Assembly: GCF_022419205.1 (NCBI RefSeq)
Contig: NZ_JAJOZU010000007.1
Span: forward strand, 1 to 55,062
DNA length: 55,062 nucleotides
Source of the DNA: Thermomonas alba
GTDB taxonomy: Bacteria; Pseudomonadota; Gammaproteobacteria; Xanthomonadales; Xanthomonadaceae
Reading direction: 5' to 3'
Shown: positions 1-8,495 of the stretch, one piece after another
How the letters are laid out: every line of letters begins with the position of its first letter
How positions within the stretch are numbered: position 1 is the stretch's first letter
Made by a program: the position numbers and the translations under genes
The notes under the pieces: generated by a model
What the model was told of the DNA's origin: nothing
Seen by the model: only the letters and a program-made list of their open reading frames with translations
Databases searched by the model: none

Positions 1-517
1 CGGCAACGACACGATCATCGGCAGCAGCAACGACGAACTGTACGGCGGCGAAGGTGACGACACTTTGAAGGTGGATGCCTATGCCCAGAATGCGGTGTTT
101 GTGGGCGGCAAGGGCAACGATGTCCTGATCGGCGGCTATTACTCTGACCGCTACGTGTTCAATCTTGGCGACGGCCAGGACACGATTCAGGAAATCAACG
201 GTGGCTACACCAATACGGATGTGCTTGCGTTCGGTGAGGGCATTGACGCGGACAGGCTCTGGCTTGAACGGACTGGAAATGATTTACTGATCACAGTGCT
301 TGGCACGGAAGATTCCGTTTTGATCAAAGGCTGGTATTCCAGCAGTTCCTACCAGGTCGAGCAGATCGTGCTTGACGATGGCAGGATGTTGACTGTGTCA
401 GAGACGAATGCATTGGTCTCTGCCATGGCGGCATTCACAAAGCCATCTACTGGTGAGTCCTCAATTCCGGAAGCCTACCGGTCGGAACTCATGCCGCAAA
501 TTGTTGCAAATTGGTAG
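1..517 (+). CDS. RTX calcium-binding repeat protein, C-terminal part
   Basis: The reading frame is open from base 2, so the start lies left of the window and only about 171 C-terminal residues are seen. The visible part opens with glycine- and aspartate-rich nonapeptide repeats of the GGxGxDxL type (GNDTIIG, LYGGEGDDTL, VGGKGNDVLIGG), the calcium-binding beta-roll of RTX proteins. It continues with the YVFNLGDGQDTI and LLIT..GTEDSVLIKGWY segments usual at the end of such repeats. These proteins are normally exported by a type I system that reads an uncleaved C-terminal signal. The N-terminal effector domain (protease, lipase or adhesin) is outside the window, so the specific function is unknown. 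Confidence 0.85.
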   Translation, partial: GNDTIIGSSNDELYGGEGDDTLKVDAYAQNAVFVGGKGNDVLIGGYYSDRYVFNLGDGQDTIQEINGGYTNTDVLAFGEGIDADRLWLERTGNDLLITVLGTEDSVLIKGWYSSSSYQVEQIVLDDGRMLTVSETNALVSAMAAFTKPSTGESSIPEAYRSELMPQIVANW

Positions 518-577
518 GGTCAATGCCCTGAGGCTTTTTTTGCCTTTTGAACGAACGGCTTTGGGCCGAAAGTCCAA

Positions 578-606
578 CCCCTCTCCCTGATGGGAGAGGG
601 GTTTTT
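578..606 (+). terminator. Rho-independent terminator after the RTX gene
   Basis: A perfect 10-bp stem, CCCCTCTCCC/GGGAGAGGGG with a TGAT loop, is followed by TTTTT on the + strand. It lies 61 bp after the RTX stop codon. The minus-strand peptidase gene ends just to the right and could use the same hairpin, but the T-run is only on the + side. Confidence 0.8.
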
Positions 607-659
607 CTTCAAACGAACGACCATCTGGGTCTTCGCTATGCAACGTCGTGCGGCGTGGT

Positions 660-2747
660 CTACCAGATCACCACCTGGTGCTCCGCGTCGCGCACCATCG
701 CGTCGCCGGGCTTGCAGCCGAACGCCTGCGCGAACGCCGGCATGTTGCTGGGGGCACCGATGGCGCGGAACTGCGCCGGGGCGTGCGGGTCGGTGTTCAG
801 GCGCACCTTGGCTTCGTCCGGGGTGAAGTTGCGACGCCACACGGTGGCCCAGTTGAAGAAGAAGCGCTGGTCCTCCGGATAGCCGTCCACCTTGTCGCTG
901 CCCGACTTGCCGGCGTCTTTCAGCGCCTTCTGGTAGGCGTCCCAGGCCACGTTCAGGCCGCCGAGGTCGGCGATGTTCTCGCCCAGGGTGAGCTGGCCCT
1001 TCACGTGCAGGCCGTCGATCGCCACGTAGTCGTCGAACTGCTTGACCAACTTGGTGGTGCGCGCGTTGAAGCCGTCGCGGTCGGCCTTGGTCCACCAGTT
1101 GTTGAAGTTGCCCTGGGAGTCGAACTGGCTGCCCTGGTCGTCGTAGCCGTGCATCATCTCGTGTCCGATCACCGCGCCGATGCCGCCGTAGTTCAGCGCC
1201 GGGTCGGCCTTGGGATCGAAGAACGGCGGCTGCAGGATCGCCGCCGGGAACACGATCTCGTTCATCAGCGGGTTGTAGTAGGCGTTCACCGTCTGCGGGG
1301 TCATGCCCCATTCGGTGCGATCCACCGGCTTGCCGATCTTGGCCATCTCGTAGGCGTGGTTGAACTTGGCCGCGGCCAGCACGTTGCCGGCGTAGTCGTC
1401 GCGCTTGGTGGCCAGGCCGTCCCAGCTGCGCCACTTGTCGGGGTAGCCGATCTTGGGCGTGAAGCTGGCCCACTTCTCCAGCGCCTTGGCCTTGGTCTCC
1501 GGGCTCATCCAGTCGAGCTTCTCCAGGCGTGCCTTCAGTGCCTGCCGCAGGTTTTCCACCAGGGCCTGCATCTGTGCCTTGGATTCGGGCGGGAAGTACT
1601 GTTTGACGTACAGCTGGCCCAGCGCCTCGCCGGCGCTGCCTTCCACGGTGTCGAGCACGCGCTTCCAGCGCGGTTTTTGCTCCTTCTGGCCGCGCAGGGT
1701 GCGGGCGTAGAAGTCGAAGCGCTCGTCGTTGAACTTGTCGGCCAGGTACGGGGCCATGCCGTCGATCGCGTGCAGGCGCAGGTAGGCCTGCCACTGCGCG
1801 ACCGGCACGTCGGTCAGCATCTTGTCGAACTCGGCGAAGAACTTCGGCTGCGACAGCGAGAAGCCGTCGGCCTGCACGCCGTTGGCCTTGAAGAACGCGC
1901 TCCAGGAGAAGTGCGGGGTCAGCTTGTCGGCCTCGGCCAGGGTGACGTAGTGGTACTGGTTGTTCGGATCGCGCAATTCGATCGGCGACAGCGAGGCGCG
2001 GGCCAGGCGGGTTTCGAATGCCAGCACGTCGGCGGCCTGCCTGTCGGCGTCGGCCGCCGGAACGCCGGCGTTCTGCAGCTGCCTGGAGACGTGCTTCACG
2101 AACGCCTCGCGGATCGCCTTGTACTTGCCGTCCGGGCCGTCCTCCAGGTAGTAGGCGCGCTCCGGCAGCGACAGCCCGCCCTGGAAGGCGTAGCCGATCT
2201 TCTGGCTGGAGTTCTTGAAGTCGGCCTCGGCGCCGAAGCTGAACACCTCGCCGCGGCCGGCCGCGAACTCGTCGCGCAGGTAGGTGGCGATGTCGGCCGG
2301 GGTCTTGAGCGCGTCGATCCGCGCCAGCATCGGCCGCAGCGGGGCGATGCCGGCGGCGTTGATCTTCGCGGTGTCCATGCCGCTGGCATACAGGTCGCCG
2401 ATCAGCTTTTCGATGCCGCGGGCGTGCACATTGGCGGCCGCGGCTTCGGCGATGCCGCGGCTGGCGGCCTGCGCGCGCTCGTCCAGCATCTCGAAGCTGC
2501 CCCAGGTGGTCTTGTCGGACGGCACCGGGTTGGCGGCCAGCCACTTCGCGTTGACGTAATCGGCCAGGTTGTCGCACACGTTCTTGGACGGGTCGAGATC
2601 GCTGGTCTTGAAGCCGGCCAGCGGCGGCAGCGTGGGTTTCGCGGCGGCGGTGGCCTCGGTGGAGGCCGCGGGCGCGGCCGGCTTCTGGCAGGCGCTCAGG
2701 GCGGTGGTGATGGCAAGGGACAGCAACAGCAACTTTGGGGTGTTCAC
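660..2747 (-). CDS. M13 family zinc metallopeptidase (PepO/neprilysin-like lipoprotein)
   Basis: This 695-aa protein has the full neprilysin layout. A lipoprotein signal (lipobox LSAC, Cys20) implies membrane anchoring in the envelope. The N-terminal M13 domain covers roughly residues 45-430 and the catalytic domain follows. NAYYNP lies at 488-493, the zinc site HEMMH at 529-533, and the third ligand Glu590 is in ENIADLGG. The C-terminus ends with the conserved Cys...Trp tail (VVIW). Family members cleave peptides on the N-terminal side of hydrophobic residues. The length is normal for PepO-type enzymes and all catalytic residues are present. Downstream on the same strand in the chromosome is the RTX terminator; upstream are two M16 peptidases on the same strand, so this is a peptidase cluster. 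Confidence 0.93.
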   Translation of the reverse strand: MNTPKLLLLSLAITTALSACQKPAAPAASTEATAAAKPTLPPLAGFKTSDLDPSKNVCDNLADYVNAKWLAANPVPSDKTTWGSFEMLDERAQAASRGIAEAAAANVHARGIEKLIGDLYASGMDTAKINAAGIAPLRPMLARIDALKTPADIATYLRDEFAAGRGEVFSFGAEADFKNSSQKIGYAFQGGLSLPERAYYLEDGPDGKYKAIREAFVKHVSRQLQNAGVPAADADRQAADVLAFETRLARASLSPIELRDPNNQYHYVTLAEADKLTPHFSWSAFFKANGVQADGFSLSQPKFFAEFDKMLTDVPVAQWQAYLRLHAIDGMAPYLADKFNDERFDFYARTLRGQKEQKPRWKRVLDTVEGSAGEALGQLYVKQYFPPESKAQMQALVENLRQALKARLEKLDWMSPETKAKALEKWASFTPKIGYPDKWRSWDGLATKRDDYAGNVLAAAKFNHAYEMAKIGKPVDRTEWGMTPQTVNAYYNPLMNEIVFPAAILQPPFFDPKADPALNYGGIGAVIGHEMMHGYDDQGSQFDSQGNFNNWWTKADRDGFNARTTKLVKQFDDYVAIDGLHVKGQLTLGENIADLGGLNVAWDAYQKALKDAGKSGSDKVDGYPEDQRFFFNWATVWRRNFTPDEAKVRLNTDPHAPAQFRAIGAPSNMPAFAQAFGCKPGDAMVRDAEHQVVIW

Positions 2748-2804
2748 GAACGCAGGCTCCGGGGAGGACGAAAGAAGCCGGGAGGGTACTGCCCGGCAGG
2801 CAGA

Positions 2805-4196
2805 TCAGGGCGAGAAGCGGGGGTCGGACAATTTCATTTCGGTCAGCGGCCCGTAGCGGCGCATCACCGCGCGGATGCGGGCGGCATCGCCGATGGCCAC
2901 GATCACCAGGTCCTGGCTGGCGGGGAACACCGCGCGCGCGGCGGCCACCTGCGCCGGGGTGGCCGCGGCCACCTGGTCGAGGTAGTCGTCGATGTACTCG
3001 CGGCCGTCGCCATACAGCGCCAGCCAGGCGATGGCGTTGGCCAGCTGCGGCGCGGTCTCCAAGCTCGGTGGGAACTGTCCGGCGATGTAGTGCTTGGCCG
3101 ACTGCAGGGTGGCCGCATCCAGGCCCTCGCGGTGCAGGCGGTCGAGGGTGGCGATGGCGAGGTCGATCGCGGCCTGGGTGGTCTCGGTCTTGGTGAAGCT
3201 GCTGATCTCCACCGCGCCCGGCTGGCGCGGGCGGTCGATCTGCGAGCGCGCGCCGTAGGTCAGGCCGGATTTCACCCGCAGCTCGGTATTGAGCATCGAG
3301 GTGAAGCGCCCGCCGAACGCGGTCTGCACCAGGTCCTGCGCGGCGCGCTGGGGATCGCCGTGATAGCTGCCGACGTTGGTCAGCGCGAAATAGGTCTGGG
3401 TAGCGCCGGGCTTGTCCACCAGCAGCACCCGGCGGCCGGACTCGCGGGCCTTGGCGGGGACCTGCGGCAGCGCGCCCGTGGCCTTGCCCCAGGTTCCGAA
3501 GGCCTGCCGCACCTGCGCGGTCACCTGCGTGGGGTCGAAGTCGCCGGCGATGGCGATGATCAGGCGGTCGCCGCCCATCTGCTGGCGGCGGAAGGCCTGC
3601 AGGTCTTCCAGCGTGATCTTCGCCAGGCTGGTCTCGTCGCCGCTGTCGGGGCGCCCGTAGGGATGCCCGCGGAACAGCCAGCTGTCGGCATATTGCCCGA
3701 TCAGGCGGCGCGGGTCGGCGTCCTTGGCGGCGGCCAGGCCGTCGATCGCGCGCTTGCGCAGCTTGTCGAACTCGGCCGGGTCCATGCGCGGGCGCAGCAG
3801 GGCATCCGCCAGCAGCGCCAGCATCAGGTCGGCGTCCTTGGCCAGGAACTGGGCGTTGGCCACCAGCGCCTCGCCGGAACTGGCAAAGGCCAGGCTGCCG
3901 CCGGCGCCGTCCACCGCTTGCGCGAAGGCCAGCGCGTCGCGGCTGCCGGCGCCCTTGGAGAGCATGTCGGCCAGCAGGTCGGCGGTGCCTTCCTTGCCGG
4001 CCGGATCGGCCAGCGAACCGCCGCGCACCAGCACGGTGGCCGCGATCAGTGGCACCTCCTTGCGCGGGGCCAGCAGCAGGGTGGCGCCGTTGTCCAGGCG
4101 CACGGTCTGGTAGTCGGGCAGGCGGATGCCGGCGGCCGAGGCCGCAGACATCGCCAGTGCGGCCAGCGCCGCGAACAGGAAACGCAGGCGGCTCAT
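2805..4196 (-). CDS. M16 family peptidase, likely non-catalytic subunit
   Basis: A 463-aa insulinase/pitrilysin-fold protein with a cleavable signal peptide (MSRLRF, then a hydrophobic run to ASA). Where active M16 enzymes have HxxEH, this protein reads GTADLLADMLSKG, so the zinc ligands are missing. It keeps the C-terminal R/Y substrate-positioning motif (RFTSMLNTELR..SGLTYGARS). M16B enzymes often work as a pair of an active and an inactive subunit, and the adjacent gene supplies the active one. Its ATG overlaps the stop of that gene by 4 bp (ATGA, 4193-4196), which indicates translational coupling and equal amounts. Location is inferred to be periplasmic. Confidence 0.9.
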   Translation of the reverse strand: MSRLRFLFAALAALAMSAASAAGIRLPDYQTVRLDNGATLLLAPRKEVPLIAATVLVRGGSLADPAGKEGTADLLADMLSKGAGSRDALAFAQAVDGAGGSLAFASSGEALVANAQFLAKDADLMLALLADALLRPRMDPAEFDKLRKRAIDGLAAAKDADPRRLIGQYADSWLFRGHPYGRPDSGDETSLAKITLEDLQAFRRQQMGGDRLIIAIAGDFDPTQVTAQVRQAFGTWGKATGALPQVPAKARESGRRVLLVDKPGATQTYFALTNVGSYHGDPQRAAQDLVQTAFGGRFTSMLNTELRVKSGLTYGARSQIDRPRQPGAVEISSFTKTETTQAAIDLAIATLDRLHREGLDAATLQSAKHYIAGQFPPSLETAPQLANAIAWLALYGDGREYIDDYLDQVAAATPAQVAAARAVFPASQDLVIVAIGDAARIRAVMRRYGPLTEMKLSDPRFSP

Positions 4197-5602
4197 CGTG
4201 CGGCCTCCTTCTGGGTGGCGGCCGGCGCGGCGGCCGTGGCATCGGGGGACGCCGCGGCGACCGGCTGCAGCAGCCCGGTGGTGCGGTTCTGCTTGCGCAG
4301 GATCTTCGCGGCCAGCGCCTGCACCTGGGCCGGGGTCACCGCCGCGTAGGCGGCCGGAGCGTCGAAGGCCTTGTGGTAGTCGCCCTGGAACACCTCGGCC
4401 TCGCCCAGCAGCTGCGATTTGCCATTGATGGTCGCCATCTTCTGCCAGAACTCCGCCAGCTTGAGATTGCGGGCCTTGTCCAGTTCCGCAGGCGTGACGC
4501 CGTCGCGCGCGATCTTCGAAAGCTCCGCGTCCAGCAGCGCCTCGGCGCGGGCCATGTCACCGCCCGGCGGTAGCAGCGCGTACACCCACAGCAGCCCGGG
4601 GTCGAACCCGGCTTCCGCGAACGCGCCGGCGCTCACCGCGGCCTGCTCGCGCTCCACCAGCCGCTGGTGCAGGCGCGAGGACTGGCCCTGGGCGAGAACG
4701 GTGGTCAGCAGCTCCAGCACCGGGAACTCCGGGCTGCCGGCGCCGAGCCCGCTGTGGAAGGCGAAGGCGACGATCGGCGACTGCGCATCGGCGCGCTCCA
4801 CCACGATCCTGCGCTCGCCCAGCTGCTCCGGCTCGACCGTGGTGACCGCCGGCGGCGCCGGCTGGCGCGGCAGCGCGGCCAGGTACTTGTCGGCAAGCTG
4901 GAACACCTGCCTGGGCTGCACGTCGCCGGAGATGACCAGCACCGCGTTGTTGGGCGCGTAGTAGGTCTTGAAGAAGCGCTTGAGGTCGTCGCTGCTCCAG
5001 TGCTCGATGTCGCTGGGCCAGCCGATGGTCGGGATCTGGTAGGGGTGGGCCAAAAACGCGCTGGCCTGCATCTGCTCCATCAGCGTGCCCATGCTGTCGT
5101 TGTCCACGCTGCTGCGGCGCTCGCTGTACACCACCTCGCGCTCGCTCTCTACCACCTTGGGGTCGAACGCGAGGTGGGCCATGCGGTCGCCCTCGAGGTC
5201 GAAGATGGTTTCCAGCGCGCTGGACGGAAACCAGTCGGTGTAGATGGTCAGGTCGCTGCTGGTGCTGGCGTTGTTGCTGCCGCCGGCGGCTTCCATGGTG
5301 CGGTCGAACTCGCCCGGCGCGCGGCGGGTGGTGCCGTTGAACATCATGTGTTCGAAAAAGTGCGCCAGACCGGTGATGCCGGCGTGCTCGTTGCGGCTGC
5401 CAACCTTGTAGAAGGTGTAGTAGTTGGCGCTGGGGATGTCGTGGTCGGGCCAGACAATGATCTTCAGGCCGTTGGCCAAGGTTTTGCTGACGATGGCATC
5501 GCGGCCGGGGACGGAATCGACGGGCTGTGCCTGGACGCTGGCCGCAAGCAGCAGCGACAGCGTGCAGGCAAAGGGGAATCGGCGCATGGAAAGGAGGTTC
5601 AT
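4193..5602 (-). CDS. M16 family zinc metallopeptidase, catalytic subunit
   Basis: A 469-aa insulinase-family protease. The inverted zinc motif HFFEH is at residues 81-85 and the distal glutamate lies in the ESERE stretch near 152-156. A signal peptide precedes an AXA site (VQA|Q), so the enzyme is probably periplasmic. It is first in a two-gene operon with the inactive partner at 2805-4196. The start given is the first ATG. An internal ATG 15 bp downstream (MRRFPFACTL) would give a more typical signal peptide; neither has a strong ribosome binding site. Likely role is degradation of oligopeptides in the envelope. Confidence 0.92.
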   Translation of the reverse strand: MNLLSMRRFPFACTLSLLLAASVQAQPVDSVPGRDAIVSKTLANGLKIIVWPDHDIPSANYYTFYKVGSRNEHAGITGLAHFFEHMMFNGTTRRAPGEFDRTMEAAGGSNNASTSSDLTIYTDWFPSSALETIFDLEGDRMAHLAFDPKVVESEREVVYSERRSSVDNDSMGTLMEQMQASAFLAHPYQIPTIGWPSDIEHWSSDDLKRFFKTYYAPNNAVLVISGDVQPRQVFQLADKYLAALPRQPAPPAVTTVEPEQLGERRIVVERADAQSPIVAFAFHSGLGAGSPEFPVLELLTTVLAQGQSSRLHQRLVEREQAAVSAGAFAEAGFDPGLLWVYALLPPGGDMARAEALLDAELSKIARDGVTPAELDKARNLKLAEFWQKMATINGKSQLLGEAEVFQGDYHKAFDAPAAYAAVTPAQVQALAAKILRKQNRTTGLLQPVAAASPDATAAAPAATQKEAAR

Positions 5603-5709
5603 CGGGGGATTTTCGCAGCATCCAGCACGGTTTTCCCGTGCGCCACTGCCGAAAGTGGGGGGGCGAAGGTTAATCTTGCGTCATCACACGATTCGGCGGG
5701 GCGTTGCGC

Positions 5710-7083
5710 ATGCGCGTGCATTTCCACGGGGCGGCCGGGCAGGTGACCGGCTCCATGCATCTGGTCGAGGCGGCGGGGCATCGCGTCCTGCTCGACTGCG
5801 GCATGGTGCAGGGCAGCCCGGAAGCAGAAGCCGCCAACTTCGCGCCGTTCCCGTTCGATGCCGCCGCGCTGGATGCCGTGGTGCTCAGCCACGCCCATAT
5901 CGACCACTGCGGGCGCCTGCCGCGGCTGGTCATGGCCGGCTTCAAGGGGCCGATCTACACCCAGGCCGCCACCGCCGACCTGCTGCCGATCATGCTGCTG
6001 GACTCGGCCTCGCTGCAGGAGAGCGACGCCGAGCGCGCCAACCGGCGCCGCCGCCCGGGGCAGCCGCCGGCGATGCCGCTGTACACCCGGGAGGACGTGC
6101 AGCGCACGCTGGGGCTGGTGCGGCCGCTTGCCTATGGCGCGCATCCGGCGCTGCTGCCAGGGATCGACCTGGTCCTGCGCGATGCCGGCCACATCCTCGG
6201 CTCGGCCAGCGTGGAACTGCGCGCGGACGGCCGCAGTCTGGTGTTCTCCGGCGACCTCGGGATGCGCGGCACTCCGATCTTGCGCGATCCCGAGCCGGTG
6301 CCCGCGGCCGACCTGTTGCTGATGGAATCCACCTACGGCAACCGCAACCATCGCGACCGTCAGGCCACGGTCGAGGAGCTGGGCGAGATCCTGCGCGCGG
6401 CCTGGCGCGATGGCGGCAACGTGCTGATCCCGGCGTTCGCGGTGGGGCGCACCCAGGAACTGCTGTACTGGTTCGCGCGCCACTGGGACGACTGGGGCAT
6501 GGCGCGCTGGCGGCTCTATCTGGATAGCCCGATGGCGTCCAAGGTGGTGCAGGTGTATGACCGCCACCATGCGCTCTTCGATGCCGAAGCGCGCGCGGCC
6601 TGGCACGGCACGCCAAATCCGTTCCGTCTGCCGAATCTGCACGTCACCGAATCGGTGGAAGAATCGATGGCGATCAATCGCATCCACGGCGGCGCCATCA
6701 TCATCGCCGGCAACGGCATGGCCAACGGCGGGCGCATCCTGCATCACATGCGCCAGCATCTGCCGCATCGCCAGACCCGGATCGTATTCGTCGGCTACCA
6801 GGCCGAAGGCACGCTCGGACGGCGGCTGGTGGATGGCGCGCGCTGGGTGCGCATCCACGGCCACGATGTGCAGGTACACGCACGCCGGCACACCGTCGGC
6901 GGGCTGTCCGCGCATGCCGATCAGCAGGGGCTGCTGGAGTGGTACGCCGGCTTCACCGCGCCGCCGCCGGTGGCGCTGGTGCATGGCGAGGATCTGGCGC
7001 GCGAGGCGCTGGCCGGCGAGCTTCTGGCCCGCCACGGCGTGCAGGCGCTGCTGCCGCGCCCGGGCCTGGCGTTGGACGTCTGA
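5710..7083 (+). CDS. Metallo-beta-lactamase/beta-CASP RNase-like hydrolase
   Basis: A 457-aa protein with the metallo-beta-lactamase signature HAHIDH (residues 61-66), then DAGHILGSASV, an SGDLG/ESTYGNR region typical of the beta-CASP subgroup, and a C-terminal VGYQAEGTLGR...HTVGGLSAHADQ block matching CPSF73/YSH1-like RNA nucleases (RMMBL). Such enzymes bind two zinc ions and cut RNA. The ATG at 5710 is preferred over an in-frame TTG at 5704 because GGCGGGG lies 8 nt upstream of the ATG. The gene is transcribed divergently from the M16 operon. Its stop overlaps the ATG of the next gene (TGATG), suggesting a two-gene operon. Confidence 0.88.
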   Translation: MRVHFHGAAGQVTGSMHLVEAAGHRVLLDCGMVQGSPEAEAANFAPFPFDAAALDAVVLSHAHIDHCGRLPRLVMAGFKGPIYTQAATADLLPIMLLDSASLQESDAERANRRRRPGQPPAMPLYTREDVQRTLGLVRPLAYGAHPALLPGIDLVLRDAGHILGSASVELRADGRSLVFSGDLGMRGTPILRDPEPVPAADLLLMESTYGNRNHRDRQATVEELGEILRAAWRDGGNVLIPAFAVGRTQELLYWFARHWDDWGMARWRLYLDSPMASKVVQVYDRHHALFDAEARAAWHGTPNPFRLPNLHVTESVEESMAINRIHGGAIIIAGNGMANGGRILHHMRQHLPHRQTRIVFVGYQAEGTLGRRLVDGARWVRIHGHDVQVHARRHTVGGLSAHADQQGLLEWYAGFTAPPPVALVHGEDLAREALAGELLARHGVQALLPRPGLALDV

Positions 7084-7820
7084 TGCCGGGGTTCGCTCGC
7101 GGCGCGGGCTTCCTGCTGCTGGCGCTGCTGGCCGAGGTCGCCGGTACGGTCGGCGGCTTCGGCTCGTCAGTGTTCTTCGTGCCGATCGCGAACTTCTATT
7201 TCGACTTCCAGTCGGTGCTCGGCATCACCGCACTGTTCCACCTGGCCAGCAACCTCAGCAAGCTCGGGCTGTTCCGCGCCGGGATCGACCGTGGCCTGTT
7301 GCTGCGGATGGGGCTGCCGGCCGTCGCGTTCGCGCTGCTGGGCGGGCTGGCCTCGGCCTGGATCGAGACGCGCGGGCTGACGGTGCTGCTGGCGCTGTTC
7401 CTGATTGCGCTCAGCGGCTGGATGTTGCTGCGTCCGCGCTGGAAGGTGCGCGCGAGCGCCGGCAACGCCGTGCTGGGCGGCGTGCTGTCCGGCGGCATGG
7501 CCGGGCTGGTGGGCACCGGCGGCGCGGTGCGCGGCGCGGTGATGGCGGCGTTCGACCTGCGCAAGGATGTGTTCGTGGCGACCTCGGCGGCGATCGACCT
7601 GGCGATCGATCTCAGCCGCGCCGCGGTGTATGCGCGCAACGGCTACATCCACAGCCACGATCTGGTCTGGATTCCGCTGCTGGCGGTGGTGGCGCTGGCC
7701 GGCACCTGGCTGGGGCGACGCATCCTGGCGCGGGTGCCGCAAGCCTTGTTTCGGCGCATCGCGCTGCTGCTGGTGCTGGCGATCGGCCTTGTGACCCTGG
7801 GGCAGGCCGCGGTCGGCTGA
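7083..7820 (+). CDS. TauE/SafE family membrane permease
   Basis: A 245-aa, almost entirely hydrophobic protein with about seven to eight predicted membrane segments and two related halves, each with a glycine-rich turn (AGTVGGFGSSVFFVP and AGLVGTGGAVRG). This is the pattern of the TauE/SafE (DUF81) anion exporters, which move sulfite, sulfoacetate or similar organic anions across the inner membrane. The ATG at 7083 overlaps the stop of the upstream hydrolase gene; longer in-frame starts would run inside that gene and are rejected. Substrate cannot be deduced from sequence. Confidence 0.85.
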   Translation: MPGFARGAGFLLLALLAEVAGTVGGFGSSVFFVPIANFYFDFQSVLGITALFHLASNLSKLGLFRAGIDRGLLLRMGLPAVAFALLGGLASAWIETRGLTVLLALFLIALSGWMLLRPRWKVRASAGNAVLGGVLSGGMAGLVGTGGAVRGAVMAAFDLRKDVFVATSAAIDLAIDLSRAAVYARNGYIHSHDLVWIPLLAVVALAGTWLGRRILARVPQALFRRIALLLVLAIGLVTLGQAAVG

Positions 7821-7824
7821 GCGC

Positions 7825-8172
7825 TCAGCGCCGGCGTGCGCCGCCCGCGGTGGAGAGCAGCAGCAGCCCGGCGGCCAGACTCACGTGCCGCAGAAAGGCC
7901 AGCAGCGAGGTGGCGGCGCTGCCGCCGGAGAGTTTCCAGAAGGGATGTGTCGTTGCCGCGTCGATCAGCAACAGCACGGCCGCGCAGAGTGCGACGATGC
8001 GCAGCTGCCAGCCGGTGGCCAGCAGCACCCCCAGCAGCACCTGGGCGGTACTCATCAGCAGCACTGCATCGCTGATGAGGACGCCATGCAGAGCCTGCCA
8101 CAGGCGCAGGGCGCCGGTCAGGAAGAACAGGGCGGCCAGCAGCCATTGCGCGATGCGGACTTCGATCTTCAT
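7825..8172 (-). CDS. Small DoxX-like membrane protein
   Basis: A 115-aa protein with four hydrophobic segments (AQWLLAALFFLTG, AVLLMSTAQVLLGVLLA, LRIVALCAAVLLLID, LLAFLRHVSLAAGLLLL), consistent with the DoxX/DUF-type four-helix membrane family. It is convergent with the TauE-like gene (4 bp between stops). The reading frame extends further upstream, but that extension is charged and not membrane-like, so the start MKIEVRIAQW is chosen; no convincing ribosome binding site is seen. Function unknown; family members are linked to redox or thiol stress. Confidence 0.7.
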   Translation of the reverse strand: MKIEVRIAQWLLAALFFLTGALRLWQALHGVLISDAVLLMSTAQVLLGVLLATGWQLRIVALCAAVLLLIDAATTHPFWKLSGGSAATSLLAFLRHVSLAAGLLLLSTAGGARRR

Positions 8173-8267
8173 GAGCGAGATACGGCGAGAGAGTGCGAGG
8201 GCGCAAGACTGGCACGGCATCGGGGACGAAGGAAGGGGTAAGCCGCGGCAAGCGGCCGGATTTGGCG

Positions 8268-8495
8268 TACAATGCCTGCGTTCTGCGCACGGCTGATCCG
8301 CCTTCATCGCGAAGGTCGCGTTTTTCCTGATCAAGCCGGCCGCCTTCCGCGGCTATCTTCCCCGTACGCCTTTCGTCGCGCAGACACGGCCCGGAATCCC
8401 GGCGTCGTGCCATGCATGCCCGCGGCGCGGTTCGACAGGAACGCCCGGGTGGTTCGCGCCGCGTGCGCGTGCCGTTCCTTCAGGAGTTGTTCCCG
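8268..8495 (+). promoter_or_regulatory. Candidate rhlE promoter and long 5' leader
   Basis: The 323-bp gap between the DoxX-like gene and rhlE holds a TACAAT -10 box at 8268-8273 with no good -35. If used, it gives a leader of roughly 215 nt. Within it, CCTTC-ATCGC-GAAGG is followed by TCGCGTTTTT (about 8303-8335), a possible weak attenuator or RNA thermometer. Long structured leaders are common for cold-induced DEAD-box helicase genes, but here this is inference. No other gene is visible in the gap. Confidence 0.4.

Noticed and set aside
520-4349. Very long open frames (over 1200 codons) opposite or out of frame with the M13/M16 genes
   Set aside because: They are shadows of high-GC genes with strong codon bias. 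Their translations are Arg/Ala/Gly/His-rich without domains, and the peptidase frames carry all the motifs.
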